Notes: generated by a model not told the origin, from the letters alone. Positions 16,683 to 26,385 are shown, counted from the stretch's first letter. The stretch: DNA of 53,875 nt from Kamptonema formosum PCC 10802 (GCF_000332335.1 NZ_KB235948.1:3609386-3663260), one strand, 5' to 3'. Numbers and translations are program-made.

Positions 16683-17470
16683 CTAGGTTCCTGGCGATTG
16701 GAAATCGCGGCTATACAAACGAAGTCCGCCTTCGCGGACTTCAGAAATGCTGGATTTCCCTCGTTCCCAGGCAGAGCCTGGGAACGCCACCCAGGAGGCT
16801 CTGCCTCCTTCCAAGAGACAAGCAGTATTTATTGGTTTCCTGGCGATTAGCTAGGTTCCAGGCGATTGGAAATCGCGGCTATACAAACGAAGTCCGCCTT
16901 CGCGGACTTCAGAAATGCTGGATTTCCCTCGTTCCCAGGCAGAGCCTGGGAACGCCACCCAGGAGGCTCTGCCTCCTTCCAAGAGACAGTCCGATTAAAA
17001 TTATAACAGCTTTGGATTATTGGTAGGTTCTGGGAGGAGGAAAAACTGCGCAGATTGTGAGAGTCTCGTTCTATTCTTAGCCCGCGTTGGGCGAAGCCCT
17101 TCCCGCAGGGTAGGCGGGCTTTGTCTGTATAGCCGCGATTTCTAATCGCCAGGAATCTGGCTAATCGCCGAGGAACCGCTCTACTCTTAGCCCGGGAAGG
17201 TGGACTTCAGAAATCCTGGACTTTCCCTCGTTCCCAGGATCTGCCTGGGAATGCAACCCAGGAGGAGCTGCCTCCTTCCAAAAGACAAGCAGCATTTATT
17301 GGTTTTCTGGCGATTAGCTAGGTTCCTGGCGATTGGAAATCGCGGCTATACAAACGAAGCCCGCCTACCCTGCGGGAAGGGCTTCGCCCAACGCGGGCTA
17401 GAAGAAGAGTGAATTCCCCTCGCTCGCAGGCTCTGCCTCCTTCCAAGAGACAAGCAGCATTATTAGCCTA
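16683..17470. repeat. Block of ~170-bp direct repeats
   Basis: A unit beginning AGGTTCCTGGCGATTGGAAA at 16683 is repeated at 16853 (period 170) and, in shuffled form, at 17319. Each unit carries small palindromes: GAAGTCCGCCTTCGCGGACTTC, TCCCAGGCAGAGCCTGGGA, and AGGAGGCTCTGCCTCCTT. The same modules recur between 20.6 and 23.5 kb. Reading frames inside are chance products of the palindromes. Confidence 0.85.
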
Positions 17471-17538
17471 CAAGGGTATTGCCAAATGTCACCCCCGCAT
17501 TTACAATCCAAATAGTCCCACTGTCAATCCCCACAACT

Positions 17539-20214
17539 ATGCGGTGCCTGAAATGCCATCTGGACGGAATCCCTCTCAATGCAGAAATTTGCCCCAACTG
17601 CCAGGTGCATTTGCCTTCCCTGCTGCGAGATGTCCTGCCACCCAGCACCCGCTTGGATAGCGGCGCTTATGAAATAGATTACGCTTTGGGGCGGGGCGGA
17701 TTTGGCATGACTTACCGCGCTCGCCACACTCGGTTGCAAAATGTGGTGGCAATTAAGGAATACTATCCTTTTGCGTGGGCGGTGCGCAACCACAACACCT
17801 GGGAGTTGAATGTGCCGCGTGCGGATGAAGACGCTTACCAGCGCGGGAAGGAGCGGTTCCTGCGGGAAGGCCAGATTTTGGCGAGACTGAATCACCCTAA
17901 TGTGGTGTCGGTGCGCGATTTGTTTGAGGAGAGAAACACCGCCTATCTGGTGATGGAACTGATAAGTGGTAGCACCCTGCGGCAAGAGTTAGACGCGCAA
18001 CCGGCAAATAAATTGCCGGCGCGACGGATTGCGGAAATCATGGGGCAATTGGTGCCTGCTTTGGAAGCGGTTCACAAGGCGGGGCTGTGCCATCTGGATA
18101 TCAAACCCCAGAATATCATGCTGACGCCAGAAGGGCGAGTGGTGCTGGTGGATTTTGGGGCGGCGAAACAAATATCGAGTCCGTCTCGCAAAAGTTCCAC
18201 CACCCGGATATTTACCGAAGAATACGCCGCGCCGGAAATTCGCCTCCGCAAGCCGGTGGGGCCGGAAAGTGATATCTTTGAATTGGGGATGACGCTGCAC
18301 GAAATGCTCGTTGGTGAGCTTCCCGATCCGGGTGTGAGTCGGATGTTCCTAGAGGACACTTGGACGCCGGCAGGTTTCGAGGAACCTTGGCGGAGTCTGC
18401 TGAGTGCGGCGCTGCGCGTCAAAAAAGAGGAACGCCCCACAAGTGTGCGGGAATGGTGGGAGAGTGCGATCCCCCCCCAACCCCCTGTTAAAAAGGGGGG
18501 GCTTTCAGTTGCGCCCCTTCCTAAGGGGGGGCTAGCGGAGGATCTCAGGGGTTATTTCACTCTCCCACAACTTCCGCAGCAGGGAATGGTGCGGCGACTG
18601 GGGCGGGGAGAGATTAATAATGTGATTCCCCTGAATCAGGAGTTGGTGCTGGTGTGTGCCGGTGGGGGTGCGGCACTATTTAATATGAGCAGTGGTAAAG
18701 CGCTGTGGGAGATAGACTGTCCTGCCAGTTGCGGCACTTTGAGTCCTGATGGCACTCTGCTAGCATTAGGTGGGGAGCGAGATATCTATTTGTGGGATTT
18801 GCGCAGCGGGCAATTCTTGCGACAGCTTTCTGGACATGGGAATTCTGTGTGCAGCGTCGCCTTCTCCCCAGATGGCAAAATTCTGGCGTCGGGGATCTCG
18901 GATAAAACCGTGCGACTGTGGGATGTGGCAACAGGGAGTCAACTGCGACAGCTTTCTGGACATGGGAACTCGGTGAATAGCGTCGCCTTCTCCCCAGATG
19001 GCAAAATTCTGGCGTCGGTGAGTGGGGATAATACCGTGCGACTGTGGGATGTGGCAACAGGGAGAGAACTGCGACTGCTTTCTGGACATGGGAATTCGGT
19101 GTACAGCGTCGCCTTCTCCCCAGATGGCACAATTCTGGCGTCGGGGAACTCGGATGAAACCGTGCGACTGTGGGATGTCGCAACAGGGAGTGAACTGCGA
19201 CAGCTTTCTGGACATAAGAGTTTGGTGTGGAGCGTCGCCTTCTCCCCAAATGGCAAAATTCTGGCGTCGGGGAGTGATGATAATACCGTGCGGCTGTGGG
19301 ATGTGGCAACAGGGAGTGAACTGCGACAGCTTTCTGGACATGGGAACCCGGTGAATAGCGTCGCCTTCTCCCCAGATGGCAAAATTCTGGCGTCGGGGAG
19401 TTTTGACAATACCGTGCGGCTGTGGAATGTGGCAACAGGGAGTGAACTGCGACAGCTTTCTGGACATGGGAACCCGGTGAATAGCGTCGCCTTCTCCCCA
19501 GATGGCAAAATTCTGGCGTCGGGGAGTGGGAGTATTTTGTATACAGATAATACCGTGCGACTGTGGGATGTGGCAACAGGGAGTGAACTGCGACAGCTTT
19601 CTGGACATGAGAGTTGGGAGAGCAGCGTCGCTTTCTCCCCAGATGGCAAAATTCTGGCATCGGGGAGCTACGATAAAACCGTGCGACTGTGGGATGTGGC
19701 AACAGGGAGTGAAGTGCGACAGCTTTCTGGACATGGTTATTCGGTGTGCAGCGTCGCCTTCTCCCCAGATGGCAAAATTCTGGCGTCGGGGAGCGATGAT
19801 AAAACCGTGCGACTGTGGGATGTCGCAACAGGGAGTGAATTGCGACAGCTTTCTGGACGTGGGAATCAGGTGAAGAGCGTCGCCTTCTCCCCAGATGGCA
19901 CAATTCTGGCGTCGGGGAGTAAGGATGAAACCGTGCGACTGTGGGATGTGGCAACAGGGAGAGAACTGCGACTGCTTTCTGGACATGGGATTTGGGTGAA
20001 CAGCGTCGCCTTCTCCCCAGATGGCAAAATTCTGGCGTCGGGGAGTTCGGATAAAACCGTGCGACTGTGGGATGTGACAACAGGGAGTCAACTGCGACAG
20101 CTTTCTGAACATGGGAATTCGGTCTTGAGCGTCGCCTTCTCCCCAGATGGCAAAATTCTGGCGTCGGGGAGTTGGAATGGTGTGGTGCGGTTGTGGGCGG
20201 TTGGCGGATTTTGA
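17539..20214 (+). CDS. Ser/Thr protein kinase with C-terminal WD40 propeller
   Basis: 891 aa from ATG 17539. An N-terminal zinc ribbon (CLKCHLDGIPL...CPNCQ) leads to a PknB-like kinase domain (~45-305): GRGGFG loop, catalytic Lys in VAIKEYYPF, HLDIKPQN catalytic loop and DFGAA. The loop has Leu where most kinases have Arg (HRD), so it is a non-RD kinase that keeps the catalytic Asp and Asn. A linker (~311-336) is repeat-derived. The rest is one degenerate plus eleven near-identical WD40 repeats of 42 residues (SVAFSPDGKILASGS...VRLWDVATG), one of them with a five-residue insert. WD40 kinases are abundant in filamentous cyanobacteria and presumed to be signalling proteins with a docking platform; the target is unknown. 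I reject the upstream GTG at 17479 because the zinc ribbon begins right at 17539. Confidence 0.93.
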   Translation: MRCLKCHLDGIPLNAEICPNCQVHLPSLLRDVLPPSTRLDSGAYEIDYALGRGGFGMTYRARHTRLQNVVAIKEYYPFAWAVRNHNTWELNVPRADEDAYQRGKERFLREGQILARLNHPNVVSVRDLFEERNTAYLVMELISGSTLRQELDAQPANKLPARRIAEIMGQLVPALEAVHKAGLCHLDIKPQNIMLTPEGRVVLVDFGAAKQISSPSRKSSTTRIFTEEYAAPEIRLRKPVGPESDIFELGMTLHEMLVGELPDPGVSRMFLEDTWTPAGFEEPWRSLLSAALRVKKEERPTSVREWWESAIPPQPPVKKGGLSVAPLPKGGLAEDLRGYFTLPQLPQQGMVRRLGRGEINNVIPLNQELVLVCAGGGAALFNMSSGKALWEIDCPASCGTLSPDGTLLALGGERDIYLWDLRSGQFLRQLSGHGNSVCSVAFSPDGKILASGISDKTVRLWDVATGSQLRQLSGHGNSVNSVAFSPDGKILASVSGDNTVRLWDVATGRELRLLSGHGNSVYSVAFSPDGTILASGNSDETVRLWDVATGSELRQLSGHKSLVWSVAFSPNGKILASGSDDNTVRLWDVATGSELRQLSGHGNPVNSVAFSPDGKILASGSFDNTVRLWNVATGSELRQLSGHGNPVNSVAFSPDGKILASGSGSILYTDNTVRLWDVATGSELRQLSGHESWESSVAFSPDGKILASGSYDKTVRLWDVATGSEVRQLSGHGYSVCSVAFSPDGKILASGSDDKTVRLWDVATGSELRQLSGRGNQVKSVAFSPDGTILASGSKDETVRLWDVATGRELRLLSGHGIWVNSVAFSPDGKILASGSSDKTVRLWDVTTGSQLRQLSEHGNSVLSVAFSPDGKILASGSWNGVVRLWAVGGF
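18471..18545. repeat. Intergenic-type palindromic repeat inside the kinase gene
   Basis: CCCCCAACCCCCTGTTAAAA followed by GGGGGGG, then CCCCTTCCTAAGGGGGGG, is the style of repeat normally found between cyanobacterial genes. Here it is translated in frame as PPQPPVKKGGL...PLPKGGL and forms the linker between kinase and WD40 domains. Confidence 0.7.
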
Positions 20215-22030
20215 ACCGCACGAATGGTTGTGTGATTCGCCTCGCTGCGTGTGGGGGTTGCACCGGCACTCTCGCCGCGCCAAAAGGCGCTCCACAAGAT
20301 TTGGGCGCTCGGCGCGAGGGAATATCTTGGATGTTGCGGTTGGGTGCGTTCCGCATTACACCTTTGTGCGGGAATTCTCGCGGTGCCGGGGCGGGTTTAC
20401 CAATCTATTTCGCTGTCTGGAAAATCCCTTTGGCTTGCCCCGCCCCTACAAGATGCCGGCATATATCCTAAATCAACCCGCCCCCACACGCAAGCCGGCA
20501 TCTCTTTGCCACCGCAACCCAAAAGATAAACGCTTCACGTTTGAGTGCCGGTGTGTGCCGGTGAGTGCCGGTTGTAGTTGGGCTTTAGCCCCACCGGCGA
20601 CCTTATATGCGCGCACCTTTTCCATTATTCATATAGTAACACAACTCCTGCCAATTGCAAGGGGTTTTGGGAAAAATTTTGAGACGATTTTTACTGGTGG
20701 AGGCGGAGCCTCCAGGGGGCGTTCCCAGGCGGAGCCTGGGAACGAGAGATAGCTGCGCAACCAGAGAAACCGCGCAGATTTTGAGAGTCTCGCTCCACTC
20801 TTAGCCCGCGTAGGCGGGCTTCGTTTGTGTAGCCGCGATTTCCAATCGCCAGGAACCTGGCCAACTAGCCAGAGGTCTAACCCCCCGTTAATTCGCCAAC
20901 AATCTCTTTCAATCGCCGGCATCTCTTTGCCACCGCAACCCAAAGGATAAACGCTTCACATTTGAGTGCCGGTGAGTGCCGGTGTGTGCCGGTTGTAGTT
21001 GGGCTTTAGCCCCACCCCTGACCTTATATGCGCGCACCTTTTCCATTATTCATATACTAACACAACTGCTGCCGGTGGCAAGAGGTTTTGGGAAAAATTT
21101 TGAGACGATTTTTACTGGAGGAGGCGGAGCCTCCAGGGGGCGTTCCCAGGCGGAGCCTGGGAACGAGAGATAGCTGCGCAACCAGAGAAACCGCGCAGAT
21201 TTTGAGAGTCTCGCTCCACTCTTAGCCCGCGTTGGGCGAAGCCCTTCCCGAAGGGTAGGCGGGCTTTGTTTGTATAGCCGCGATTTCCAATCGCCAGGAA
21301 CCTGGCCAACTAGCCAGAGGTCTAACCCCCCGTTAATTCGCCAACAATCTCTTTCAATCGCCGGCATCTCTTTGCCACCGCAACCCAAAGGATAAACGCT
21401 TCACCTTTGAGTGCCGGTGAGTGCCGGTGAGTGCCGGTTGTAGTTGGGCTTTAGCCCCACCGGCGACCTTATATGCGCGCACCTTTTCCATTCTTCATAT
21501 ACTAACACCACTCCTGGCAATTGCAAGGGGTTTTGGGAAAAATTTTTGACAGGATTTTGGCTGGAGGAGGCGGAGCCTCCAGGGGGCGTTCCCAGGCGGA
21601 GCCTGGGAACGAGAGATAGCTGCGCAACCAGAGAAACCGCGCAGATTTTGAGAGTCTCGCTCCACTCTTAGCCCGCGTTGGGCGAAGCCCTTCCCGAAGG
21701 GTAGGCGGGCTTTGTTTGTATAGCCGCGATTTCCAATCGCCAGGAACCTGGCCAACTAGCCAGAGGTCTAACCCCCCGTTAATTCGCCAACAGTCTCTTG
21801 AAATCGCCGGCATCTCTTTGCCACCGCGCCCCAAGGATAAATGCTTCACGTTTGAGTGCCGGTGAGCCGTTTGTAGTTGGGCTTTAGCCCCACCGGCGAC
21901 CTTATATGCGCGCACCTTTTCCATTCTTCTTATAGTAACACAACTGCTGCCGGTGGCAAGGGGTTTTGGGAAAAATTTTTGAGAGGATTTTGGCTGGAGG
22001 AGGCGGAGCCTCCAAAGGGGCGTCTCCCAT
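20215..22030. repeat. Array of ~430-bp direct repeats, left part
   Basis: After ~320 bp of unrecognised sequence, a long unit repeats with landmark CCTTATATGCGCGCACC at 20601, 21022, 21467 and 21900 (spacings 421, 445, 433). Each unit holds GTAGTTGGGCTTTAGCCCCA, the GGAGGCGGAGCCTCC and CCCAGGCGGAGCCTGGG palindromes and the TAGCCCGC...GCGGGCT hairpin. The fourth unit stops at about 22020, where the vapBC module begins. No gene is supported. Confidence 0.85.
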
Positions 22031-22136
22031 AAGGAGCCTGCGAAGATCGCTTAAGCGACACCCAGACGCGGCTCCTGACCCTCTAAATATGCTACAATAC
22101 TAAAACATAGGGCAATCCACCTCAGGAGTTGGAATC

Positions 22137-22370
22137 ATGAATACTGCTAGAGTTCTGATGTATGAAAACAGTCAAGCAGTCATTTTACCAGAAGACTGCC
22201 AAGTTACGGGTGAGGAAGTTTATATCAAAAAAGTGGGCGGCGCTCTTGTCCTCATTCCTAAAGACAGTCCTTGGCAGTCTCTGTTTGACAGTTTAAGCCT
22301 CTTCTCGGAAGACTTCATGGACACGAGAGAGCAGCCACCCATCCAAACTAGAGAGGAACTGGTTGAATGA
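22137..22370 (+). CDS. vapB: VapB-type antitoxin (AbrB-like)
   Basis: A 77-aa protein with the short AbrB/SpoVT-like swapped-hairpin DNA-binding fold at the N-terminus (ARVLMYENSQAVILPEDCQV, then EEVYIKKVGGALVLIPK). An acidic C-terminal tail would bind the toxin. AGGAG lies 7 bp before the ATG and a TACAAT -10-like box at 22093-22098. The stop overlaps the toxin start by 4 bp (ATGA), the classic coupling of TA operons, and autoregulation is expected. The module sits inside a repeat array, which suggests horizontal acquisition or insertion. Confidence 0.88.
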   Translation: MNTARVLMYENSQAVILPEDCQVTGEEVYIKKVGGALVLIPKDSPWQSLFDSLSLFSEDFMDTREQPPIQTREELVE

Positions 22371-22768
22371 GATTTTTACTCGATATGAATACCTGCATTT
22401 ACATTATCAAGAGAAGGCCGGCCCAGGTATTCGATAAGTTTCAGGCGCTGCTCCCGTCGGATGTAGGAATTTCATCAATCACCCTAGCTGAATTGGAATA
22501 CGGCATTCATAAAAGTCTGCGCCGAGAACAAAATCGAGCGGCACTCAATCAATTTCTAATTCCTTTGTAAGTTGTGCCCTTTAACGAGACAGCAGCTCAG
22601 ATTTACAGTGAGCTAAGAGGCTCTCTTGAACAAAAAGGTACAGTCATTAGGTCGATGGATATGCTAATAGCAGCCCACGCCATAAGTCTTGATGTTACCT
22701 TAGTGACCAATAATCTGAGAGAATTCTCACGGATTCCGAACTTAGTTTTAGAAAATTGGGCGGAATGA
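22367..22768 (+). pseudogene. vapC: VapC PIN-domain toxin interrupted by an in-frame TAA
   Basis: The frame encodes a normal 133-residue PIN ribonuclease (MRFLLDMNTCIYIIKRRP...VLENWAE) but codon 68 (22568-22570) is TAA. It stands where related toxins usually carry a Glu codon (PL-E-VVPF), so a single G-to-T change explains it. All acidic active-site positions remain: Asp6, Glu in LAELEYG, Asp in RSMDMLIAAHA and the TNN motif. The rest is undamaged, so the mutation is recent or tolerated. A GTG at 22574, directly after the stop, could restart translation and give a two-piece protein. VapC toxins cleave tRNA or rRNA; loss of the toxin with an intact antitoxin is the simplest reading. Confidence 0.85.
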
Positions 22769-22789
22769 TGGCACACCGATAAAAGCGCG

Positions 22790-23530
22790 AGGAGCGACGC
22801 CCCTACAAGATGCCGGCATATATCCTAAATCAACCCGCCCCCACACGCCCGCCGGCATCTTTTTGCCACCGCGCCCCCAAGGATAAACGCTTCATGTTTG
22901 AGTGCCGGTGAGTGCCGGTGTGTGCCGTTTGTAGTTGGGCTTTAGGCCCACCGGCGACCTTATATGCGCGCACCTTTTCCATTCTTCATATAGTAACACA
23001 ACTCCTGGCAATTGCAAGGGGTTTTGGGAAAAATTTTTGAGAGGATTTTGGCAGGAGGAGGCGGAGCCTCCAGGGGGCGCTTCCAGGCTCCGCCTGGGAA
23101 CGAGAGATAGCTGCGCAACGAGAGAAACCGCGCAGATTTTGAGAGTCTCGCTCCACTCTTAGCCCGCGTAGGCGGGCTTCGTTTGTGTAGCCGCGATTTC
23201 AATCGCCGGGATCTATTTGTCACCGCGACAAAAAGGATAAACGCTTCATGTTTGAGTGCCGGTGAGTGCCGGTGAGCCAGTTCTAGTTGGGCTTTAGCCC
23301 CCGTTTGTAGTTGGGCTTTAGCCCCACCCATGACCTTATATGCGCGCACCTTTTCCATTATTCATATAATAACACAACTGCTGGCAATTGCAAGGGGTTT
23401 TGGGAAAAATTTTTGAGAGGATTTTTGCAGGAGGAGGCGGAGCCTCCAAAGGGGCGCTCCCAGCCTGAGCCTGGGAACGAGAGAGGGTTTGTAGTTGGGC
23501 TTTAGCCCCACGGTTTGTAGTTGGGCTTTA
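22790..23530. repeat. Array of ~430-bp direct repeats, right part
   Basis: The array resumes after vapBC with the same landmark at 22958 and 23334. It begins CTACAAGATGCCGGCATATA, which also occurs at 20447 before the first unit. It ends in three partial copies of GTAGTTGGGCTTTAGCCCCA. No gene is seen from here to 23760. Confidence 0.85.
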
Positions 23531-23760
23531 GCCCCACGGTTTGTAGGAATGCCCTAACTCATGTCGCTAGCGCTAGATCCCTCAATTTCATCAAAAAAAT
23601 CCAGCCTTATTAGAGCGTTACCCTGCCTCCCTCCCTCTCTCTACCGGTAGAAAGCAAAGTTACACCTGTGGGGTGAGGAACGCTCCAGACAAAATTCTTA
23701 TGCTTTCTTATAGGTGACTAACCTTGTACCAAATATTTGCGCTGTGCGGACGGACGAACA

Positions 23761-24360
23761 ATGGCACTAAATCAACACAAACGCGCTGTAGGCATATTTC
23801 CCAGCATCGAGGACGCCACTCTGGGGCTGACGGAGCTGCAAGCGGCTGGCTTTCCGATGGAGAGGGTTTCGGTGATTGCCAGAGACGCCGACGACGAGGA
23901 TGAAATTGCCGGCGCTCGAGTGCGTGCCGGCAGGGGCAATCAAGCCGACGAAGGTGCGGAGGCGGGTGCGTTTGCCGGCGGCACCCTGGGAACGGTTGCC
24001 GGCTTGCTCGTGGGTTTGGGTTTAATGTCAATTCCGGGCATCGGGCCAATCGTGCTGGGAGGCGCTGCCGCAACTGCCCTGGCCACAACCCTGGCCGGCA
24101 GCGCCATTGGCACCGCCGCCGGTGGGTTAGTTGGCGGTTTGGTTGGTTTGGGAATCCCCGAAGATCGCGCCCGAGTTTATTCCGAGGGCGTGTCGCGCGG
24201 TGAATATGTCGTGATGGTTGAGGGTGCAGAAGAAGAGATAAATCTGGCCAACCGGATTCTCAGCGAGCGCGGGATTCAGGAGTGGGGCGTCTTTGAAGGC
24301 TCCAGAGGCGAGCCGGCCACCGCTGCCACTGCTGGGCCGGTCGAGCGCCGGCACCCTTAA
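23761..24360 (+). CDS. General stress protein 17M/YflT-like protein with glycine zipper
   Basis: 199 aa. An N-terminal YflT/17M-type domain (KRAVGIFPSIEDATLGLTEL...FPMERVSVIARDAD) is followed by a Gly/Ala-rich hydrophobic hairpin (~65-125) of glycine-zipper type that could insert in a membrane. The C-terminal part has GIPEDRARVYSEGVSRGEYV and ERGIQEWGVFE. ATG 23761 is chosen because the alignment with the paralogous domains at 25168 starts there; an upstream GTG at 23737 adds eight residues. It heads the first half of a duplicated two-gene cassette with the BON lipoprotein downstream. Bacillus YflT is stress-induced; a role in envelope stress is inference. Confidence 0.85.
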   Translation: MALNQHKRAVGIFPSIEDATLGLTELQAAGFPMERVSVIARDADDEDEIAGARVRAGRGNQADEGAEAGAFAGGTLGTVAGLLVGLGLMSIPGIGPIVLGGAAATALATTLAGSAIGTAAGGLVGGLVGLGIPEDRARVYSEGVSRGEYVVMVEGAEEEINLANRILSERGIQEWGVFEGSRGEPATAATAGPVERRHP

Positions 24361-24384
24361 CAGAAGCCTGGCCGGCTGAAATCA

Positions 24385-24448
24385 TATAGCGTTTCTCATC
24401 GCAGTCAGGTGCTGAGAAACCCGGTTTCTTAAAGAAACCGGGTTTCTG
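24385..24448. mobile_element. MITE family B, right end missing
   Basis: TATAGCGTTTCTCATC left end followed by the AGAAACCCGGTTTCTT / AAGAAACCGGGTTTCT palindrome; the right inverted terminus is not found. Confidence 0.65.
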
Positions 24449-24533
24449 GGGCGCACTCAACTGTGAGCCGCTAGCTCCCCTCAACTCAACTAGCGCGTAA
24501 CTTATTTCTTTTGCTGAACGGAGAAGGAAAAAA

Positions 24534-24995
24534 ATGAACAGGCTAACCGCATTTCTACTCAGCAGTGTTTTAGTTGTTGGCGCTGCAGCTTGCAGTGAAG
24601 TTTCTAAGACGAGCGCTAACGCTCCTGATTCCCCGAACGCCAACGTGCGAGCGCCAGATGCCGAGACGGCTCAGAAAAACCAGGCTGACGCTACTAGCGA
24701 CGTTCGCCGGGCGCAAGCCAATGCTGATATTCGGGCGCGCGAGCAGCGGAACAATATCGGGGGCAACCCGCTAGAAAGAGCCGATGACGATCTCGCTAGC
24801 GAGGTTCGCAGCAAGTTGGAGGTCAACCTGCCCGCTTCTTCTCTAGCTGTTAAGTCAGAAAAGGGAATTGTCACCATCTCCGGAACGGTTCCCAATCAGA
24901 CGCAGCTGGCTAGAATTGAGACTTTGGCAAAGGAGATTAAAGGGGTCAAGGGCGTAAAAGTTCAGGCCACCGTTGCGCCGGCAAAACCCAAGTAG
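24534..24995 (+). CDS. BON-domain lipoprotein
   Basis: 153 aa with a lipoprotein signal (LLSSVLVVGAAAC, Cys at about 20) and a low-complexity Asn/Ala/Asp-rich spacer to residue ~80. One BON domain follows (~83-148: DLASEVRSKLEVNLPASSL...VTISGTVPNQTQLARIETLA). BON domains bind phospholipid or surfaces; the E. coli OsmY type is osmotically induced in the periplasm. GAGAAGGA precedes the ATG. It pairs with the upstream 17M protein, and the same order recurs at 25168-27074. It shares the VLVVGAAAC signal and domain order with the protein at 26625. Confidence 0.9.
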   Translation: MNRLTAFLLSSVLVVGAAACSEVSKTSANAPDSPNANVRAPDAETAQKNQADATSDVRRAQANADIRAREQRNNIGGNPLERADDDLASEVRSKLEVNLPASSLAVKSEKGIVTISGTVPNQTQLARIETLAKEIKGVKGVKVQATVAPAKPK

Positions 24996-25167
24996 GGCAA
25001 CAAAAAAAGTCAATAGCTCTCAAGTAACATTTTTTTGCGAGCGGGGGGCACCAAGGATACCCCGCTCGACGGATGAATTCGCCTGCAAAAAGTGCCTAAA
25101 TGGAAGCAAGAGAAAAAACGGAGTCGTGCAGTTTCAACTCTAGTTTATACAGTTGAGGGAGCAAGAA

Positions 25168-26358
25168 ATGACTTTCATTCAATACAGACGCGCGGTGGGT
25201 GTTTTTCCCAACTACCAGCAGGCAGAAAGTGCCCTCACCGAGCTGAGGAATTCTGGCTTTCCGATGGATCGAGTTTCCCTGGTCGCCAAGGATACAGACC
25301 GGCGCGATGTGGCCGGCGTTGGGGTGAGCGACCGTCCGGGACATGCAGCTGCCGAGGGCGCTAAAGCCGGTGCCGTTACCGGTGGGGTTGTGGGAGGTCT
25401 GGTGGGCTTGATCGGAAGCTTGACTGCGCTGACGGTTCCGGGAGTCGGGCCGGTGGTGGCAGGAGGGACTTTAGCCACTATTTTGGGCGACACTCTGGTG
25501 GGCGGTGCGATTGGTGCCGCAACGGGTGGCCTGATTGGCGCATTAGTGGGCCTGGGGATTCCAGAAGAGCGAGCCAGAGTTTACAACGAGCGCGTGTCCA
25601 GAGGGGATTATTTGGTGATGGTGGAAGGCACGGAAGAAGAAATCCGCCGCGCCCACAGCATTCTTCAGCATCGGGGCATTCAAGAATGGGGGATCTATGA
25701 CGCGACAGCCGGCGATCCCCGCACTCGCCAGCATCGCGCCCTGGGGGTCTTCACCACTCGCTCGGAAACAGAAGCCGCCCTTCAGCAGCTCAGAGATGCC
25801 GGTTTCCCGATGAACAAAGTTTCTGTGATCGCACGGGACCCTGACCGGGACGATGAAATCGCCGGCGTTAATGTCAAAGATCCCGTGGGCAACAAGGCGG
25901 ACGAAGGCGCAGCCACCGGCGCAGTTACGGGTGGCGCTCTCGGCGGCATCACCGGCTTGCTGGTCGGTCTGGGCGCACTGGCGATTCCGGGCATCGGGCC
26001 AATTATGCTAGCCGGTGCTGGGGCCACCGCTCTGGCCACTACCCTGGCCGGCACCGCCATTGGTGCCGCCGCCGGCGGTCTGATCGGTGCCCTGGTTGGC
26101 ATGGGCATTCCCGAAGACCGAGCCCGCATCTACAGCGATCGCGTGGCGCGGGGCGATTATCTGGTGATGGTGGATGGCACGGAAGAAGAGATCCGCCGCG
26201 CGGAAAACATTCTTGCCGGTCGGGGCATTCAAGAGTGGGGTGTCTACGACCGCCCAACTACCGAAATCCACCGCACCGATTATGTCGCTCCCGGCACAAC
26301 CCACACCACCGGCACCCGCACTGACGTTCGCACCGGCGGCGGTTTGAACTTGCCGTAA
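25168..26358 (+). CDS. Tandem 17M/YflT-like protein with two glycine-zipper units
   Basis: 396 aa consisting of two full copies of the domain found singly at 23761: residues ~5-185 and ~190-375. Each copy has a YRRAVGVFP/HRALGVFTT start, FPMxxVSVIA/VSLVA, a Gly/Ala-rich hydrophobic hairpin, GIPEERARVY or GIPEDRARIY, and RGIQEWG(I/V)YD. A polar Thr-rich tail ends the protein. The second half is closer to the single-domain protein (shared DDEIAGxxV and IPGIGPI) than the first, so the fusion probably arose by duplication with the neighbour. ATG 25168 has GAGGGAGC upstream. Membrane association through the zippers is likely; the biochemical role is unknown. Confidence 0.85.
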   Translation: MTFIQYRRAVGVFPNYQQAESALTELRNSGFPMDRVSLVAKDTDRRDVAGVGVSDRPGHAAAEGAKAGAVTGGVVGGLVGLIGSLTALTVPGVGPVVAGGTLATILGDTLVGGAIGAATGGLIGALVGLGIPEERARVYNERVSRGDYLVMVEGTEEEIRRAHSILQHRGIQEWGIYDATAGDPRTRQHRALGVFTTRSETEAALQQLRDAGFPMNKVSVIARDPDRDDEIAGVNVKDPVGNKADEGAATGAVTGGALGGITGLLVGLGALAIPGIGPIMLAGAGATALATTLAGTAIGAAAGGLIGALVGMGIPEDRARIYSDRVARGDYLVMVDGTEEEIRRAENILAGRGIQEWGVYDRPTTEIHRTDYVAPGTTHTTGTRTDVRTGGGLNLP

Positions 26359-26385
26359 TCCAAGCTCTCTGCGGAACCTCAAGAA

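Noticed and set aside
18680-20356. Long open frames on the minus strand (over 500 codons) across the WD40 repeats
   Set aside because: The 126-bp repeat is a multiple of three, so any frame free of stops in one unit stays open in all. The peptides are Arg/His/Pro-rich and repeat-locked; the plus-strand kinase-WD40 protein explains the region.
20147-23505. Several 65-200-codon frames in the repeat array with near-identical sequences
   Set aside because: They are repeat copies read on either strand, with Trp/Arg/Cys-rich peptides from palindromes; no conserved family.
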